Shown here: positions 35,051 to 48,040 of the stretch, piece by piece
How the letters are laid out: every line of letters begins with the position of its first letter
Position numbering within the stretch: position 1 is the stretch's first letter
Source: Liolophura sinensis
Lineage: Eukaryota > Mollusca > Polyplacophora > Chitonida > Chitonidae
NCBI RefSeq assembly: GCF_032854445.1
Contig: NC_088301.1
Location: 39,917,187 to 39,981,186, forward strand
Direction of reading: 5' to 3'
Length of the DNA stretch: 64,000 nt
Program-made: the position numbers and the translations under genes
The notes under the pieces: model-generated
The model's input: the letters and a program-made list of their open reading frames with translations, nothing else
Told to the model about the DNA's origin: nothing
The model's database searches: none

Positions 35051-35767
35051 CCTAATTAAGCAACTAGTACATAAATTAAATATGTTTTAAAAAAGTGCGG
35101 AAGATGTTTTAGGTGGACATTCTTAACAAACAATGAGATGTATGACAGTTTGATGATGATGGAACAGTGTTTTAAATGTACAAGAACAAATCAGTGAAAT
35201 GAAAGTAGGGTGGAAAGTCAACACCTTAGTGTGAGATTTAATCAAATCTCCGGGCCAGGAAGTATATTCCGTGTATTTTTTATTATTCAAGCATCAAGCA
35301 TTATTATTTCAAGACTGATTGTGTTTTAACATATGCACAATGAAATGAACATCTAGTTCATCTTTTCCTTTTTGAGTAAATATGTTGTAAAAAGACAAGA
35401 CACAAAGTCAACCTCTTAGTAATAGTTCCACCCAGTAGTTAGCACAAGACGGAGACTAATGTAGTGTGCGTTACACAGTTTACCAGATGCAGTGGTTATC
35501 ATTCTGGCATGACATTACCATTTAATATGGTAAGGGAAGTTGCATGAAGATCCTCAACGCAATCAAGGCCTGAACTCTAATTTGTTGTAATTCATGTGTG
35601 ATTATTTTCCAACCATCACACTAGTAACTGCTCTGGTTTAACTTGTGCTGTAAGTTTTTCATTATACGGTCACACCTGAGTGGTTAATACTAATTGCATA
35701 AGCTGCACAGTGGTAAAGAAGTCTTTATAAACAATGTGTACATTTAGGGTTTTTTTCAATCAGGATA

Positions 35768-36078
35768 AGACCACTTTGGTGGCCTAATGGTTATATTGCC
35801 AACATTGAAGTTGGGAGACCAATGACCAAACCCGGGTTGGGTCACACCTTAGACATGCTGCTGCCTCGCTTGGCGCTCAACACCGGCTGGCCCGTGTCAG
35901 TATAATGTGACTGGATGGGGTGTCTTCGGCATGATGCTTTAATGGTGGCAGCGCTTTGACGGCATGGAATTGCCCGGACATAAAGAAGACACAGTGTACA
36001 TATAAACACATAACTCGTATGACTGAAAAATTGTTAAGTACAACATAAAACCCCGAGCATTCATTCATTCATTCATTT
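35768..36078 (+). mobile_element. SINE-B variant with distinct body, complete
   Basis: tRNA-like head (TTGGTGGCCTAATGGTTATA), CCCGGGTTGGGTCACACC, CTCGCTTGGCGCTCAACACC, GGCAGCGCTTTGACGG, GAAGACACAGTGTACATAT, the shared tail GTATGACTGAAAAATTGTTA and a (CATT)n end. It differs from the 34310 copy in head and middle. Confidence 0.82.
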
Positions 36079-36249
36079 AATCAGGATAAAGGTAAGTGCA
36101 CTGGCCAGTGCGGGCCTATTTCTCCCTTGATCTGCTGTGATATATTGTAATTACATGCCATCAGTTTGAACGGTTTGTTAGGTAAAACCTCAAGGGAGAC
36201 AACTTTACTGAATGTACATATCTGTTGGTACATCTCTGGTGTTACATTC

Positions 36250-37195
36250 CTGATCACCCTACACAATCAGATGTTACGACACCGCCGTCCACAAACAGAT
36301 GTTACAAGATCCCACACAACCAAATGTTACAGCATCTCGCGTAATCAGATGTTACAGCATCTCACACAAGCAGGTGTTGCAACGTCCAACGTAATCACAG
36401 GATATAGTACCCTCGTGCAATGTTTTTACCATAGGCCCACCCAACACAGTATGTGTTATATATTAACACTTCAGACAATCCCATGTTACACCACTCTTAG
36501 AATCAGATGTTACATAACCCCCATAATCACATATGGCTCAAATCAGACATAACACAAACAGTCGTGTTACAGCACCTCACACAATCAGATGTCACAGCCT
36601 TCCACACAGTCAGATGTAACAGCATTCCACACAGTCAGATGTTACATAACCCTCACAATCCCATATGGCTCAGATCAGACATAAAACCAACAGTCATGTC
36701 ACAGCACCTCACACAATCAGATGTTACAGCATTCCACACAGTCAGATGTTACATAACCCTCACAATCACATATGGCTCAGATCAGACATAAAACCAAGTC
36801 ATGTCACAGCACCTCACACAATCAGATGTTACAGCATTCCACACAGTCAGATGTTACATAACCCTCACAATCACATATGGCTCAGATCAGACATAAAACC
36901 AACAGTCATGTCACAGCACCTCACACAATCAGATGTTACAGCATCCCCCCACATTCAGATGTTACAGCATTCCATACAGTCAGATGTTACATAATCCTCA
37001 CAATCACATATGGCTCAGATCAGACATAACACCAACAGTCATGTTACAGCACCTCACACAGTCAGATGTTACACCACCCCACACAATCAGATGTTACAGC
37101 ATATGACCCAGATCAGACATGTAGAACCCGAAAAATCATGTTACAGCATCCCCACACATTGTTATAGTACCCTGACCCAGTCATATGTCACTGTG
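36250..37195 (+). repeat. Higher-order minisatellite (subunit about 26 bp, unit 105-133 bp)
   Basis: The basic subunit is CACACAATCAGATGTTACAG plus a variable 5-6 bases. From about 36569 it is organised into larger units, each starting ACAGCACCTCACACAATC and containing ACATAACCCTCACAATCACA, ATGGCTCAGATCAGACATAA and an AACAGTCATG end. Larger units start at 36569, 36701, 36806, 36913 and 37046, with lengths 132, 105, 107 and 133; the longer units carry one extra subunit. The left flank (36250-36500) is a more diverged array of single subunits. It makes stop-free frames on the plus strand that I do not consider genes. Confidence 0.93.
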
Positions 37196-39362
37196 TAGGC
37201 CTGGCCTCGTCTTTGTTCGGGTTACCTTCAGTTTCTCACCCATCACACCCTACACACTCACATACATATCACCTCATCGATGGCTGTGAAGCAACTAATT
37301 TAGAGAAAAATCTTGAGGTCAGATGAAACATTGCAACTGTAGATTAACTTGTGGACAATGCAGTATTTTGCTACAAAGTAAGCTGATCAAGTAAATTATC
37401 CCGAAAAAATTAAATTAAATTAAAAACATTTTCAGTTAGTCTCTCAACTCATTATATCGCATATATGTATGTGGACAGAAACTTTCATGAGTAATTTCAT
37501 GAGCAATTAATGACCAGTCAAGCTTTTCCAGACTCTTTGTCTTCAAATAGTCTGGGATTTCACACGTTTCAGTAGTCTTTTACCTCCGGTTCTAGAGCAC
37601 GTATAGGCCTAGTTGACACTCCCCTCTGATATAATTCAACAAACGTGCATCAAAGGAAAGCTAAGTGCAAAAGAAGATTCTTTAACGACCTGTCAACACT
37701 GCACCTTCGGGTAATCTCTTAACAACTTCTACCTGCTACTTTCGAAGTTAAAATCTTACAGAATCAGGGTTTTCTGAAATAATAATAATAGTAATTCTTA
37801 TTATTATTATTATTTATCGAATGTGACTCAGTGAGACTTTTATTTCACAAGCCATCATAGACAAACCAATATATAGGAAATAAATTACATTTAGCCCCTA
37901 CATCAGTGTCTTATCAAAATATATAGCAAATATAACAAAACACCAACAAAGTCATGTTACCAGTGGAAGGTAAACTTAAATGCCATAATTTTGTTTTAAA
38001 ATGCCATCCACGCAACTGTTCCAACCAACAGGTGAAAGAGGGTAGTGGGAAGCGGCTCGTTACCGGCCCTTCCTGCCCCACCTGTTAGGTAGAACTTTCT
38101 TCACACGAAGCACAGACTAAGTGAGTGGAACATCGCCTCTTTCTCCTGCCCTATTTGTTTTGAACGATGCACATATGTGTACGATCGAATGTCAGATTTT
38201 ATTGCATCCTACATTTTAGTAGTATGCCCTTCACTCTTTCCCTCGCATTAGATATGTTCGCCAACGTGCAGACAGATACAGAATCTGCTCTTTTCATAGA
38301 TTAGCATTATACATACCACTATATTTGATTTTATTAAGGGGTATACGTTATACCTTTTAAATTAATGTTGCGGTCGCTTATTCACGGTTTTAACGTACCC
38401 GGTAGAGCAGTTATTGCGGCAATATCACTGGGTATATTGGATATACCTGACCTTTGTAGTGGGCTGCGACTTTTCCCCATGTATATATTTTTTTCACTTA
38501 CCCCTCACCACTTACAGAACATATATATACATGTGCATGACATACACACAGGACCTCATACACCTCTAAGCACCTGAACATCCTATGTTTATAACACAGA
38601 CATGATATTTGAAGTAAGATATCAATGTATGCAGAATCCATTAACTTGCAATAGAGACTTTAAAAACATCTAGTGACTCTTGAAGCAAGAAAAAATTAAG
38701 ACTAGTTTCAAGTAAAATACATAGCTGTACATAGCTGTATTTTTTTTTAAATTTAAATTAAATTTTTAAAATAGTGAATTTTTTACTTCGTTTCGAAAAA
38801 GTTCGCTTCACTTCCCTAGTAATATACAATAATTCAAAAGGGAATTTGGTTTGTACAGTGCTGCCCAAAGTATGATAGTATACATTTGTTTAAACAATCT
38901 ATCTTTTCTATGTCAGTTTTCCACTACTCCTCAATTTTTTTCCAAAATATGCATTTTACTGTATAATCGGAGAAGAGTTGACCTAGAGTTTCTGTATCAC
39001 CGCATTTCGTAGAAAATAGGCTATGAACAGAAATTTCTTGCATATAACAGCTTGAAGTGGAAAGTCCTAAGTTTACTAACTTTACAGGTTTTGTTCAAAA
39101 ATACACAGTAAGGCAGAGTCTACAATACGCTCACTCTTCCATCTACTGAACCCAGTTGGTTCCGTGGTAAGTTTTGTAACAAGATGCCAGTATATGTTTC
39201 TACATTTTAACTGTAAAACCTTGTAAGTTTTACCCTTAAAACAGACAGAAAACCCCTGGGATAGATTGATTATGACCCTGTCTTATAGCTTTGTTTTCCG
39301 GGAGTCTGGAATGGTGTGCCGTAAACTACGATAAGACAGAAGTTATCCTGAACAGAAATGCC

Positions 39363-39950
39363 TTACATTGTATGTAACTGATCTGGCAAACAATGCATAC
39401 CATTCTCATTAAATAATCGATGCATATATTTAATGCCTGCCTTATACCAAGCCTTCCAAAATATGGTGTCCTTATTGAAGAGAATATGCTTATTAAACCA
39501 TATCATCTGCTTATCCATGTCTTCAGCGTCCAGATCAAGGTTACTATCGTCAATGATTTCGCTCCAGATTTCAAAGATTTGCTTGAAAAAGGGAAACAGA
39601 TCGTGGGATGTCATGTTCAGAGAAACTGCATCTTAGGAAATCCCTCAACTCTATAGTAATGAAACATGATTTCAACAAACAGATCCAATTGCCATTACAA
39701 TTTGATCTAAATAATGTAGGTATCCAAGTGGTCTTAATTGCCTTTACCATTAATGGCACATGTAACATTCTAATACCCCAAGTATCATAGTCCCCTATAA
39801 TAGGACAATAGTTTACCTTATGTTTCTTGCCATCCCACAGAAATTCAAAGATAAGTCTTTCATATTCATTTATGACCCATTCTGACTTTTCCCCATGTAT
39901 AAGTGTTATTAACCATAAAATAAGAGGAACATTTTGTTGCACAATAGATC
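39363..39950 (-). mobile_element. LINE retrotransposon remnant (3' part of ORF2)
   Basis: On the minus strand two open frames, separated by a frameshift near 39580, together give a segment downstream of the reverse transcriptase in L1-like LINE ORF2: LILWLITLIHGEKSEWVINE, FEFLWDGKKHKVNYCPIIGD, WGIRMLHVPLMVKAIKTTW, then IFEIWSEIIDDSN, IFWKAWYKAGIKYMHRLFNE. The FxWxGKxxKV and GGxxxxxxPxxxxAxKxxW patterns are typical. No RT catalytic motif is included. The copy is 5'-truncated and dead. Confidence 0.8.
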
Positions 39951-40544
39951 AGGTAAATAAATAAATGTACATAGTTAAACTATAGTGGCGCAGATGTAGA
40001 CTGACAAAAGAAGACAATTGCTCTATATACGCGTGGAACAAATTTAGACCGTCTAATTAATATACCTATATATCCACAAACAACATTTACAGTTATTTGT
40101 CGTAATACAGCGTGTATGCCTACATATGGGATAGAAGTCTGTTTCATATATCTGCAGGCCAATAATGAATTTGCAATACACATGCACTGGAGTATATATA
40201 CAGAAGTCACAGGATTGGCATTTCAGACGGTGAGGTCACGATAACCCGATGCTTGCAAAGGTCAGGTGCGTGTTTGTGAATGTTGATAAAGAGGAATGCC
40301 GATAGCTTAATAACTCAAAATAGTTTATATATTGATAAGAGTCAGAAACTGTGGCAATGAGAAATCTATTGATGAGATGCCATACACAGGAGGGGGAGAT
40401 TATACACAGGTCTTCATATTTGTGAACAGAAATTTTCTGTTCGGAGGCTCGAATAATTATTTATATAATTATATACATTCTACTGTAAAAAGTACCATAT
40501 GTATATGCTCGAATCCAACTGACAGAACCGGCTACATAACGCCA

Positions 40545-40856
40545 AATTGTCTCTAAGGTGTAGGTTCAGATCCAGCTATGGACAGGGAATTTGTGGTGTC
40601 TATCCCTTCCACCATGGCTATGACAAAAGGAAACCGTTGGCAATCTCGTGACCGTTTGCCTACGAGGTCTATATACATTAATATCGTATGCATATATTAG
40701 TACGTCATACCTGGGAAAGTTTGTCAATGACTTGCTTAAGGTCGGTGGTTTACTCCAGTTTCCTCCTCTCTTCAATCTGACCGTCATCATATATGTGAAC
40801 ATTTCTTTAGTATGACGTGAAACAACATCAAAAATAAACAAATAAATACATAATTG
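40545..40856 (+). mobile_element. SINE-like element, third family
   Basis: B-box-like GGTTCAGATCCAGC at 40563, a body with GGGAAAGTTTGTCAATGACT, AAGGTCGGTGGTTTACTCC and GACCGTCATCATATATGTGA, and a SINE-A-like end, GTATGACGTGAAACAACATC plus AAATAAACAAATAAATA. The head with the A box is not visible. Confidence 0.5.
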
Positions 40857-41659
40857 AAGTATAACGAGTCATACATATAACTTCGTTCATTTTTCGGTTT
40901 ATCATTGAGCTCAAACTTCTGATAGGGTTGCCATGACTAGCGTTCTAAAGGTAATTCTAAGGTAATAATGTGCATACAAAGTGGAGGTTCAGTCACTTGA
41001 GCAGGTAAGAGATTCCCGAATTTGTGCTTTCATTGCTCTGATTATAGCGGTCGGCCTAGCTCTGGCGTAATATTTTGTAAGGCAATGGAAAGATGTCTTA
41101 TAACAGGACTCATAATATGAAAAACGCCAGCTTTATTGTGCTGTTACTCCTGGCTGCATAAGGTGGACACAGAGTAGCAACTAAATAATAATATTTGCAG
41201 CACTTTGTGCGAGTTTAATTTGTTTTAATGTACAAGTTGTTCTGTTCTTAAATGTATATAACTGCGATGTTGAGTCAAAATGTAGTGTGAGTCCATGCTA
41301 TGTGGTAATATGTTGCACCGGTCAAAAATGTCCAATAATAACTGTCAACCTAAAGGTTACTGTAACTCAGATTCGTGCTATAATATTCATGTTGCTCTTT
41401 GCATCATGTAATGGCCCGTGCAGAATGTACATTTAACAGACTATGAATCGGGTATTATTTCATTTACTGTGCACCACGCCTTCTCCTAGTTGGCAAATTG
41501 TCACACGCATCACATATACCTGTGATATCCGGTTTTGGAGAAACAAAACGAAGCAGAACACGCGTCAGTGCGACAAACACACCTCTCAAATCTTGGCCAG
41601 TCTTGTCAAAGTCGCTGCCCGGTTTACTTTGAGCTCTCCGTGATCCCCCAAGCACCCAT

Positions 41660-41730
41660 TTAATACAGCAGGCAGTATTGAGTGAAATACTCTTGAGTGT
41701 GACAAGCTAAACACCAATTCATCAATCGAT
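41660..41730 (+). mobile_element. SINE-A 3' fragment
   Basis: Short remnant with GAGTGAAATACTCTTGAGTG and AGCTAAACACCAATTCATCA. It ends about 60 bases left of the MITE. Confidence 0.55.
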
Positions 41731-41793
41731 CAGACTGAATCAGTCAATACTCGACATTTCAACCTGACAAATTGAGTTCAAGTATAAAAAATA

Positions 41794-42197
41794 GCCAAAC
41801 TTATCATTCACTAAATTGAGATCAAAGTGAAGTTATTATATGAAAAGATTAGACAATCTGTCAAAAAAAAATAAAATAAAAAAATAAACCTGTTAAATTT
41901 TAACAGAAAATCTGTTGTGTCAGAGATGCTAGAATGTATTCTGTTATGGCAGCAAATCATTGTGTTAAATAAAACACACATATTCTATTAGTTCAATATA
42001 AAGAATCTATTACATTAACAGGATGTTATGTTGAATATGACAGAATATTGTTTGATAATAACAGAATACATTCTAGCATCACTCAGACAACAGACTATCT
42101 GTTAAATTTAACCGGTTATTTTTGGAGAGATTGTTCTCTTTTAATATAATAGGTCTAATTTCATTTTGGGCTAAATTTAGTGAGTAATAAGTTTGGC
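41794..42197. mobile_element. MITE with long terminal inverted repeats, flanked by TA
   Basis: The left arm (41794 to about 41955) and right arm (about 42050-42197) are inverted copies. Landmarks: GCCAAACTTATCATTCACTA versus TAGTGAGTAATAAGTTTGGC; CTGTTAAATTTTAACAG versus CTGTTAAATTTAACCGG; GATGCTAGAATGTATTCTGT versus ACAGAATACATTCTAGCATC. Each end is followed by TA (41792-41793 and 42198-42199), the target-site duplication of Tc1/mariner-type transposons. There is no open frame inside. About 404 bp, with arms near 150 bp and a spacer near 95 bp. Confidence 0.85.
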
Positions 42198-42526
42198 TAG
42201 TTGTTATATTTTGATAATTTTTGTTTTAGTAAAGCAGAGCTACAGATAATTTTTTGTCACAGACACGGTATTCCCGACTTTGAAAGAGAGGGAGTAAGTT
42301 ACTTCTGACTTTCCCGGTATGCGCTGTACCGCAGAACACGTGTTTTTTTTACCCCAGAACCTTCTAGAATAAATTTATTATTTCTTCTCTTCCGCAAAAG
42401 GAATGAATTTAAATGGAATTAATACGTCTATCTCGCATCAACCTGTGTGGGGTTTATTTCAATAACTCACAATTTATTCTGTACTTTTCATTCCCTGTGC
42501 TTTCATTGATTGATTTTTTTTTTTTT

Positions 42527-42640
42527 GGATTGGTGTTTCACGCCGTACTCAAGAATATTTCACTTATACGACAGCAGCCAGCATTATAGCAGCGGAAGCA
42601 TGCATGGGCTGGACTGCAGATACTACATTGGTAAGAGGCT
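42527..42640 (-). mobile_element. SINE-A copy with internal deletion
   Basis: Reverse orientation: GGATTGGTGTTTCACGCCGT, CAAGAATATTTCACTTATAC, GCAGCCAGCATTATAG, then a jump to GGGCTGGACTGCAGATAC and ATTGGTAAGAGGCT. Roughly the central third is missing. A poly-T run precedes it. Confidence 0.8.
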
Positions 42641-45600
42641 ATTGCTATTGATATAGGCCTAGGCTAAATCCAAATGTAGGGCTTTTATTAGAAGACAAGA
42701 ATTTATTATTTTGTGCTTTAATTATTGGCAGTATATGGTATAATTTAAAGGTATAATTTTCTGTGCATGTGTTGCTAGCTGTTCTCACGATATTTTTTAT
42801 TCCATTGCATTAGCTTCTCTCTTCACGAAATCATGTGTACTTGTATATGTCAGGAGCTGGACCATAGATGAAACTTCAACACTGCAGATTGACGATTCTT
42901 GGGGAGTTAAAATCAGACATTTGAGAGCGATATTAGGATGATTTTGTGCGACATAGCAGCAGAGCTTGCAGTAAAGAAACCAAAAAGACCATGTTTAACC
43001 CTTTGCTACATCTTCTTCATGACAAACACTGGAAAATATCATGAAGACAAATAACATAGCAGGCATTCTCCACGGCTGTGAGTGATGGCACTGGATCTTT
43101 TAATGTAGCCTAGTGTGTCTGAAAACTAACACGTGGTGGAGAACGTCGAGCACATGGTTCGCTGCGGAGATTTAATTTTCACTTAGGCAGGGCTGTCTGC
43201 TTTAAATTTCGCATGTACGCTAGCTGTCGGGAACTAAGAGACGTACACACAAATCTTCGGGCGTATACAATGCGCTCTGTTTTAATGTTAGAAGAGTGTC
43301 ATCTAATTTTTTAAGCGTATTTACGCCTGTATGCCCCTTATCTGAAGCACTGGTAAAGGAATAAAACGCCGCGTTTCCCTCTTTAAATAATCACTTATCC
43401 AGTTTACTTCACATGAGAAGCCTAAACTTCCTATAAACTTCATGCCGATGGAATCAATAAACCAAGCTAACATACATATTCATTTTGTCACATCCTGACT
43501 TCCATTTTCAGCACACTTTCTAGATGGTGTGGGGACCATTTTCACGCGCTCATGAGTTTTACAATGTTATTTCACTGGGCGTGTGGAACAGTATACGTGC
43601 AGGACTGTATACAGGGAGGGGGTGGTGGATGTGAATCATTGTTGGAGACGGACGTGCCCGCCCTATATATGTATGAGAACAGGTTCCAGTTTTTAGGGAC
43701 TCCCAACACCCACTGACCTATCTTAGACAGACAAACTGTATGGTTTCGCGGTGACAGGAGAAAGATAACACATTCTCCCTTGCGTTGACATCAACTGCTG
43801 ATAATGCGGCCGGGAATTCCTTCAGCATGTGGCGCTTAGACGTTACGATTGAGTCAGTGTTGGCCGTTGGTGGCATATGGCTGCCTGCATGTGTGTGGCT
43901 TTTTCAAACGTTTGACGACTTGGCGAATATTAAGTCGTAATCCATGGTAGAATTCAAAGAACTCGTTGAAAAAGAGCCTACATGAATGAATTATTTTTTC
44001 CAGTCTATATATGCACACTCCTGCATGCACAGCTGTTTATTATTGATCTTATACAATTTAACATCACGTTCGAAAATATCTTACAGAACTCAGTTTGCTT
44101 GTTCGTGATCAAGATAGAACCTTTGCCTTATCTTCTCGGTAAACTAATGACACATCATTCGTTCTGTGCCGATGTATTATCGGTAAAATGCAGAAAAGGA
44201 AATGCACCGTCAATCCTGTGTGTGAGAAATTACCTATTAACATGTATATGAGAATCCCGACGGTGTAGTCATGCATAGTCACTTTGAGGGAATACCACCC
44301 GATTCCTTGTACAGACAGTATACGTGCACATGTATATACATGTAGGTCTATACGGTGGTCGGCTTGGTGTAAATAACCGTATGGCCTGTAGGCATCCATA
44401 CATGCAGTCGCTGGGCATTTATGTATATAGCCTACTGTAGGCGGCGTGTAACTGCGTAGCTTTATGTATGTACCTATGTTTTACCCTGAAACCCACCCTG
44501 TTTTTTTTCTCCGCCAACAGGCTAAGGATCAGTAAGCGTTTCGTTTACACGTTCCGATACATCTGTCATTAGAAATGACCTTTCCGCATAGAAATAACCT
44601 GGGCTTTCCAAATAAATACGCGTAGAGAAAAAACACTATTAAGCTTTAAATAGCTATAAACTAAGATATAATGACCCAAAATCTGGAAACAGTTATGACC
44701 GACTTTAAGCGCTTTCCCGCCAACATATTTTGTAAAATGCCAGGGTTGATACAACTGCAAGTCTATATTTAGAGAGAGAGGATACGAGAATCCTGTGGTT
44801 CGAAGTGCACGAATTATCCTGGAATCCCTTACATATATCTATATACAGGGCCTGACTACACACAGATTTTAGAGAAAATGTTTCTAGAGTTTCCCAGATA
44901 ATGCATTCTTCCGCTGTATGTCCCATTCATATATACAGATTTGCCAGAGAGCACCATACTATAGCCACGGAAAGCGATTGATTAACATCGTTATACTTTA
45001 AGGTTCGTACTATATAAACCAACGCAGTCCGAAAGACAACGAGACAAAATGTATATCACAGACTACTGCGGTGAGTAAAAGCTTATATTTAAACGAACTG
45101 CAAGTTTTAGGTAATATATTAAAAATTACCACACATGTCCATGCACTGCGTTATACTGTTTGCCTTGTCGGTAATCTTGGGTTTTCGCATATATTACTGC
45201 AGTATACAGGTGGTCGATGTTAGAAGATTCATATATTTCCTTATTTGGACTTTTTCCTCTTACTTTTTCCACATATTTCATTCTTTTTTTTCTTTCTGTG
45301 GCCTCCCAACATTTTCTTGCACACATGTGCAATGCTCTAGGTTCTCCAAACCACTTTCAGCTTCACTCCAATACAATACATGTATGCAGCTTGAGATACT
45401 TCGGCTGGGTTATAATAAAATCGGTGACCATGCATGAATGGTGGTGGGGGTAGGGGGTAAGGATTGGTTGTGGGGGTGGTTAGAACTGTTTACATTTTAG
45501 GCTTCCTAGCTGACAGCTTATTGCCCTTGCTTGGGATATAAAAATTATTAAAATTTATATTAAAATAAATTTTAACATTTTTTGACGATGGTATTTTTTA

Positions 45601-45781
45601 TATAGAAAACTGTAAATTGCAACAGTTTCAAATTTAGCATAAAAAATCCCTCGGGTGTTGTCTTAAAGGGTTTTGAAGTTTGTTCTAAGTCACTTAGTTT
45701 AGCAGCCATATTGGATTTCGAACAATACCCTTAAACACCTTCTTCTCAGGGACGAAAATATTTGTTAAATTTGATATGATT

Positions 45782-46048
45782 TATTTATTTATTTGATTGG
45801 TGTTTTACGCCGTACTCAAGAATATTTCACTTATACGACGACGGCGGCCAGCGTTATGGTGGACGGAAACCGGGCAGAGCCCGGGGGAAACCCACGACCA
45901 TCTGGAGGTTGCTTGACAGACCTTCTCACTTACAGCCCGAGAGGAAGCCAGAATGAGCGGGACTTGAACTCACAGCGACCGCATTGGTGAGAGGCTCCTG
46001 GGGCATTACGCTGCGCTAGCGCGCTGACCATCTGAGCCACGGAGGCCC
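45782..46048 (-). mobile_element. SINE-A, best-preserved full-length copy
   Basis: Reverse orientation, from the TTATTTATTTATTTGATTGG tail to a complete tRNA-like head whose inverse reads GGGCCTCCGTGGCTCAGATG with A box, and B box GAGTTCAAGTCC. It is the most useful family reference in this window: about 267 bp with about 75 bp tRNA-like head. Confidence 0.92.
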
Positions 46049-48040
46049 AATCTGACATGCATGAAGAGCAATACTAGCTACATACACTTTGAAGGATATT
46101 AAAATCCGCCAAAAACATTAGAACTTAGAACATTAAAATGATGACGTCATAAAAAATTTGGAATTTGGAATTTGGAACTTTCATGTGTTCCAGTTTATCT
46201 CGGGCTTGTGATTCCGAATTTGCTTTTGTTTTTTGTTTATGTTTGTAACGTTCTGAGATATAGTCAAAAACCTAAGTAGAGGGTTTAGAAGTTGCGTTAT
46301 TTCAATGGCCTGTGAACCGAAAACTATGAACTAAAAATCTCTAATTTGTAGCAAACTGTAGTCCAATGTGTATACTTCCCATGGCATCTGAACTGGCTTG
46401 AGCTAATCTTAACAGGTTTCTTGCTGTAAGCGAAAAATAGAAATTTAAGCCTATTTTTTTTTATCTAGAAACTTGGCAATTGCACGTTCTTGAACGGCCT
46501 ATATCCGTGATTCCCCAAAATGGAGTGTGTGTTAAGATAATTCTAGGCAATTCTAGTTGGTGAATGTTACTGTAGACTTCTATGTGTACCGTCTACTTTG
46601 CGTCAACATTTTTGTCGTTAATTTTGTTTATCTTTTGAACTACTGCAATTTTCGAACACGGGCTTCTACACTCCTCACAATGGTGATACTGACTCCATCA
46701 ACGACGAATGCCACTTGTTCTACTTATTTGGTTGTTGGCATATGGTGGCGTACACGGGTACTTGTCTCTACGACGACAATCAGCATATTGAATGCGGAAG
46801 ATGGTCGAAGCCAGGAGGATACCGTTTTACTTCGTCGGGTACCGTGCCTACATGATAAACCTCCTGATATTTAGAACCACAGCTAAAACACCTAGAGTTG
46901 GATTCGAATAGAGCATTAGCCATCGTCTGTAGAGAGGCTTGCAACTATCGTTTTCTCCACTGCTTGACCAAAGCGAGGGACCCGACCCACTCCGTTTAAT
47001 TTTCATTTGGTCCGCAATAAGCATGTGTAATCTGCATACAGCATACGGTTACGTCCGAGACATTGTATGGTGCTAGTTTGTGTCCCATGGTTGGCACGCC
47101 AATAGGTATGCATAGATGATAGCCCAAAGCCAAGCGGATCGGTCAGGATAAACAAGGATAGGTGACAGTTTGACTGCGGTTATCTGATTATTATTCCGAT
47201 AGGCAGCAAGAACGGGCCAACAGTCGGGATACCTGATCAGGCCTGAACCAAGGCCAGTACCCGCTCTTGTTTGTCCTCGCCATTATCGTTGGCAGGGAAT
47301 CGATGGATTTAGACCAGACCAGTCTAAATGAGCTAGCCAGAGAGCAACAACACGGCTAGAGAGGTGTCTAAATAACGCCACATGTACCCATGGTCTTCAT
47401 CCATATAATAAGCCACTGTACATTGTTAATGAAGTACGGGACAAGGACATCACAGAGTGGTAGCTAAAGGGCCATCATCCCTTGGGTTAGCGCAACGTTC
47501 TCGACATTATTTGGCGCTTTGTAGGTCCACACATGCAGACAGACTGACTATAGAATCCACAAATTTCGAAAAGAATGACGAAGTGGACGATGGAAAATCA
47601 CACAGAGATAAGCTACCTTTCTTCCGTGCTATCTAAACATCAGTTTCCTTCAGGTCACAAACAGTGGATATTAAGCTTAATTCGTGACAAGAACTCCAGT
47701 TGTATAATGAATAGTGTAGTCTTAAAACTTAATAACTAAAACTAGTTGGAATATTTGTTATTCAAATTCTTCTTCTATATATATGTATGTATTGTCAGTC
47801 ACAATATGTAAAACGGGTTACATCAATTTAATTGAGCAGATTTACAGCTGTTGTGTACTGTGGCCCTTTCAGGATTTGATTAGTATAACTTTCGATATGG
47901 ATTTCTTCTCGTTTTTAGATTTTTTTGGCAAATACGGCATTGAAATATAACTTGTGGAAGAATATAATGGTCGTTAAAATGATATGCCCAAAGTATGGCA
48001 CTAAAACAGCTGCATTCGCTTAACCCTATAGTACATTGTA

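Noticed and set aside
36166-37198. Several plus-strand open frames of 60-128 codons in three frames with repeating TQSDVTAFHTV-like peptides
   Set aside because: They are stop-free only because the minisatellite unit has no stop codons in those frames; overlapping frames are equally open, and the composition is that of the repeat.
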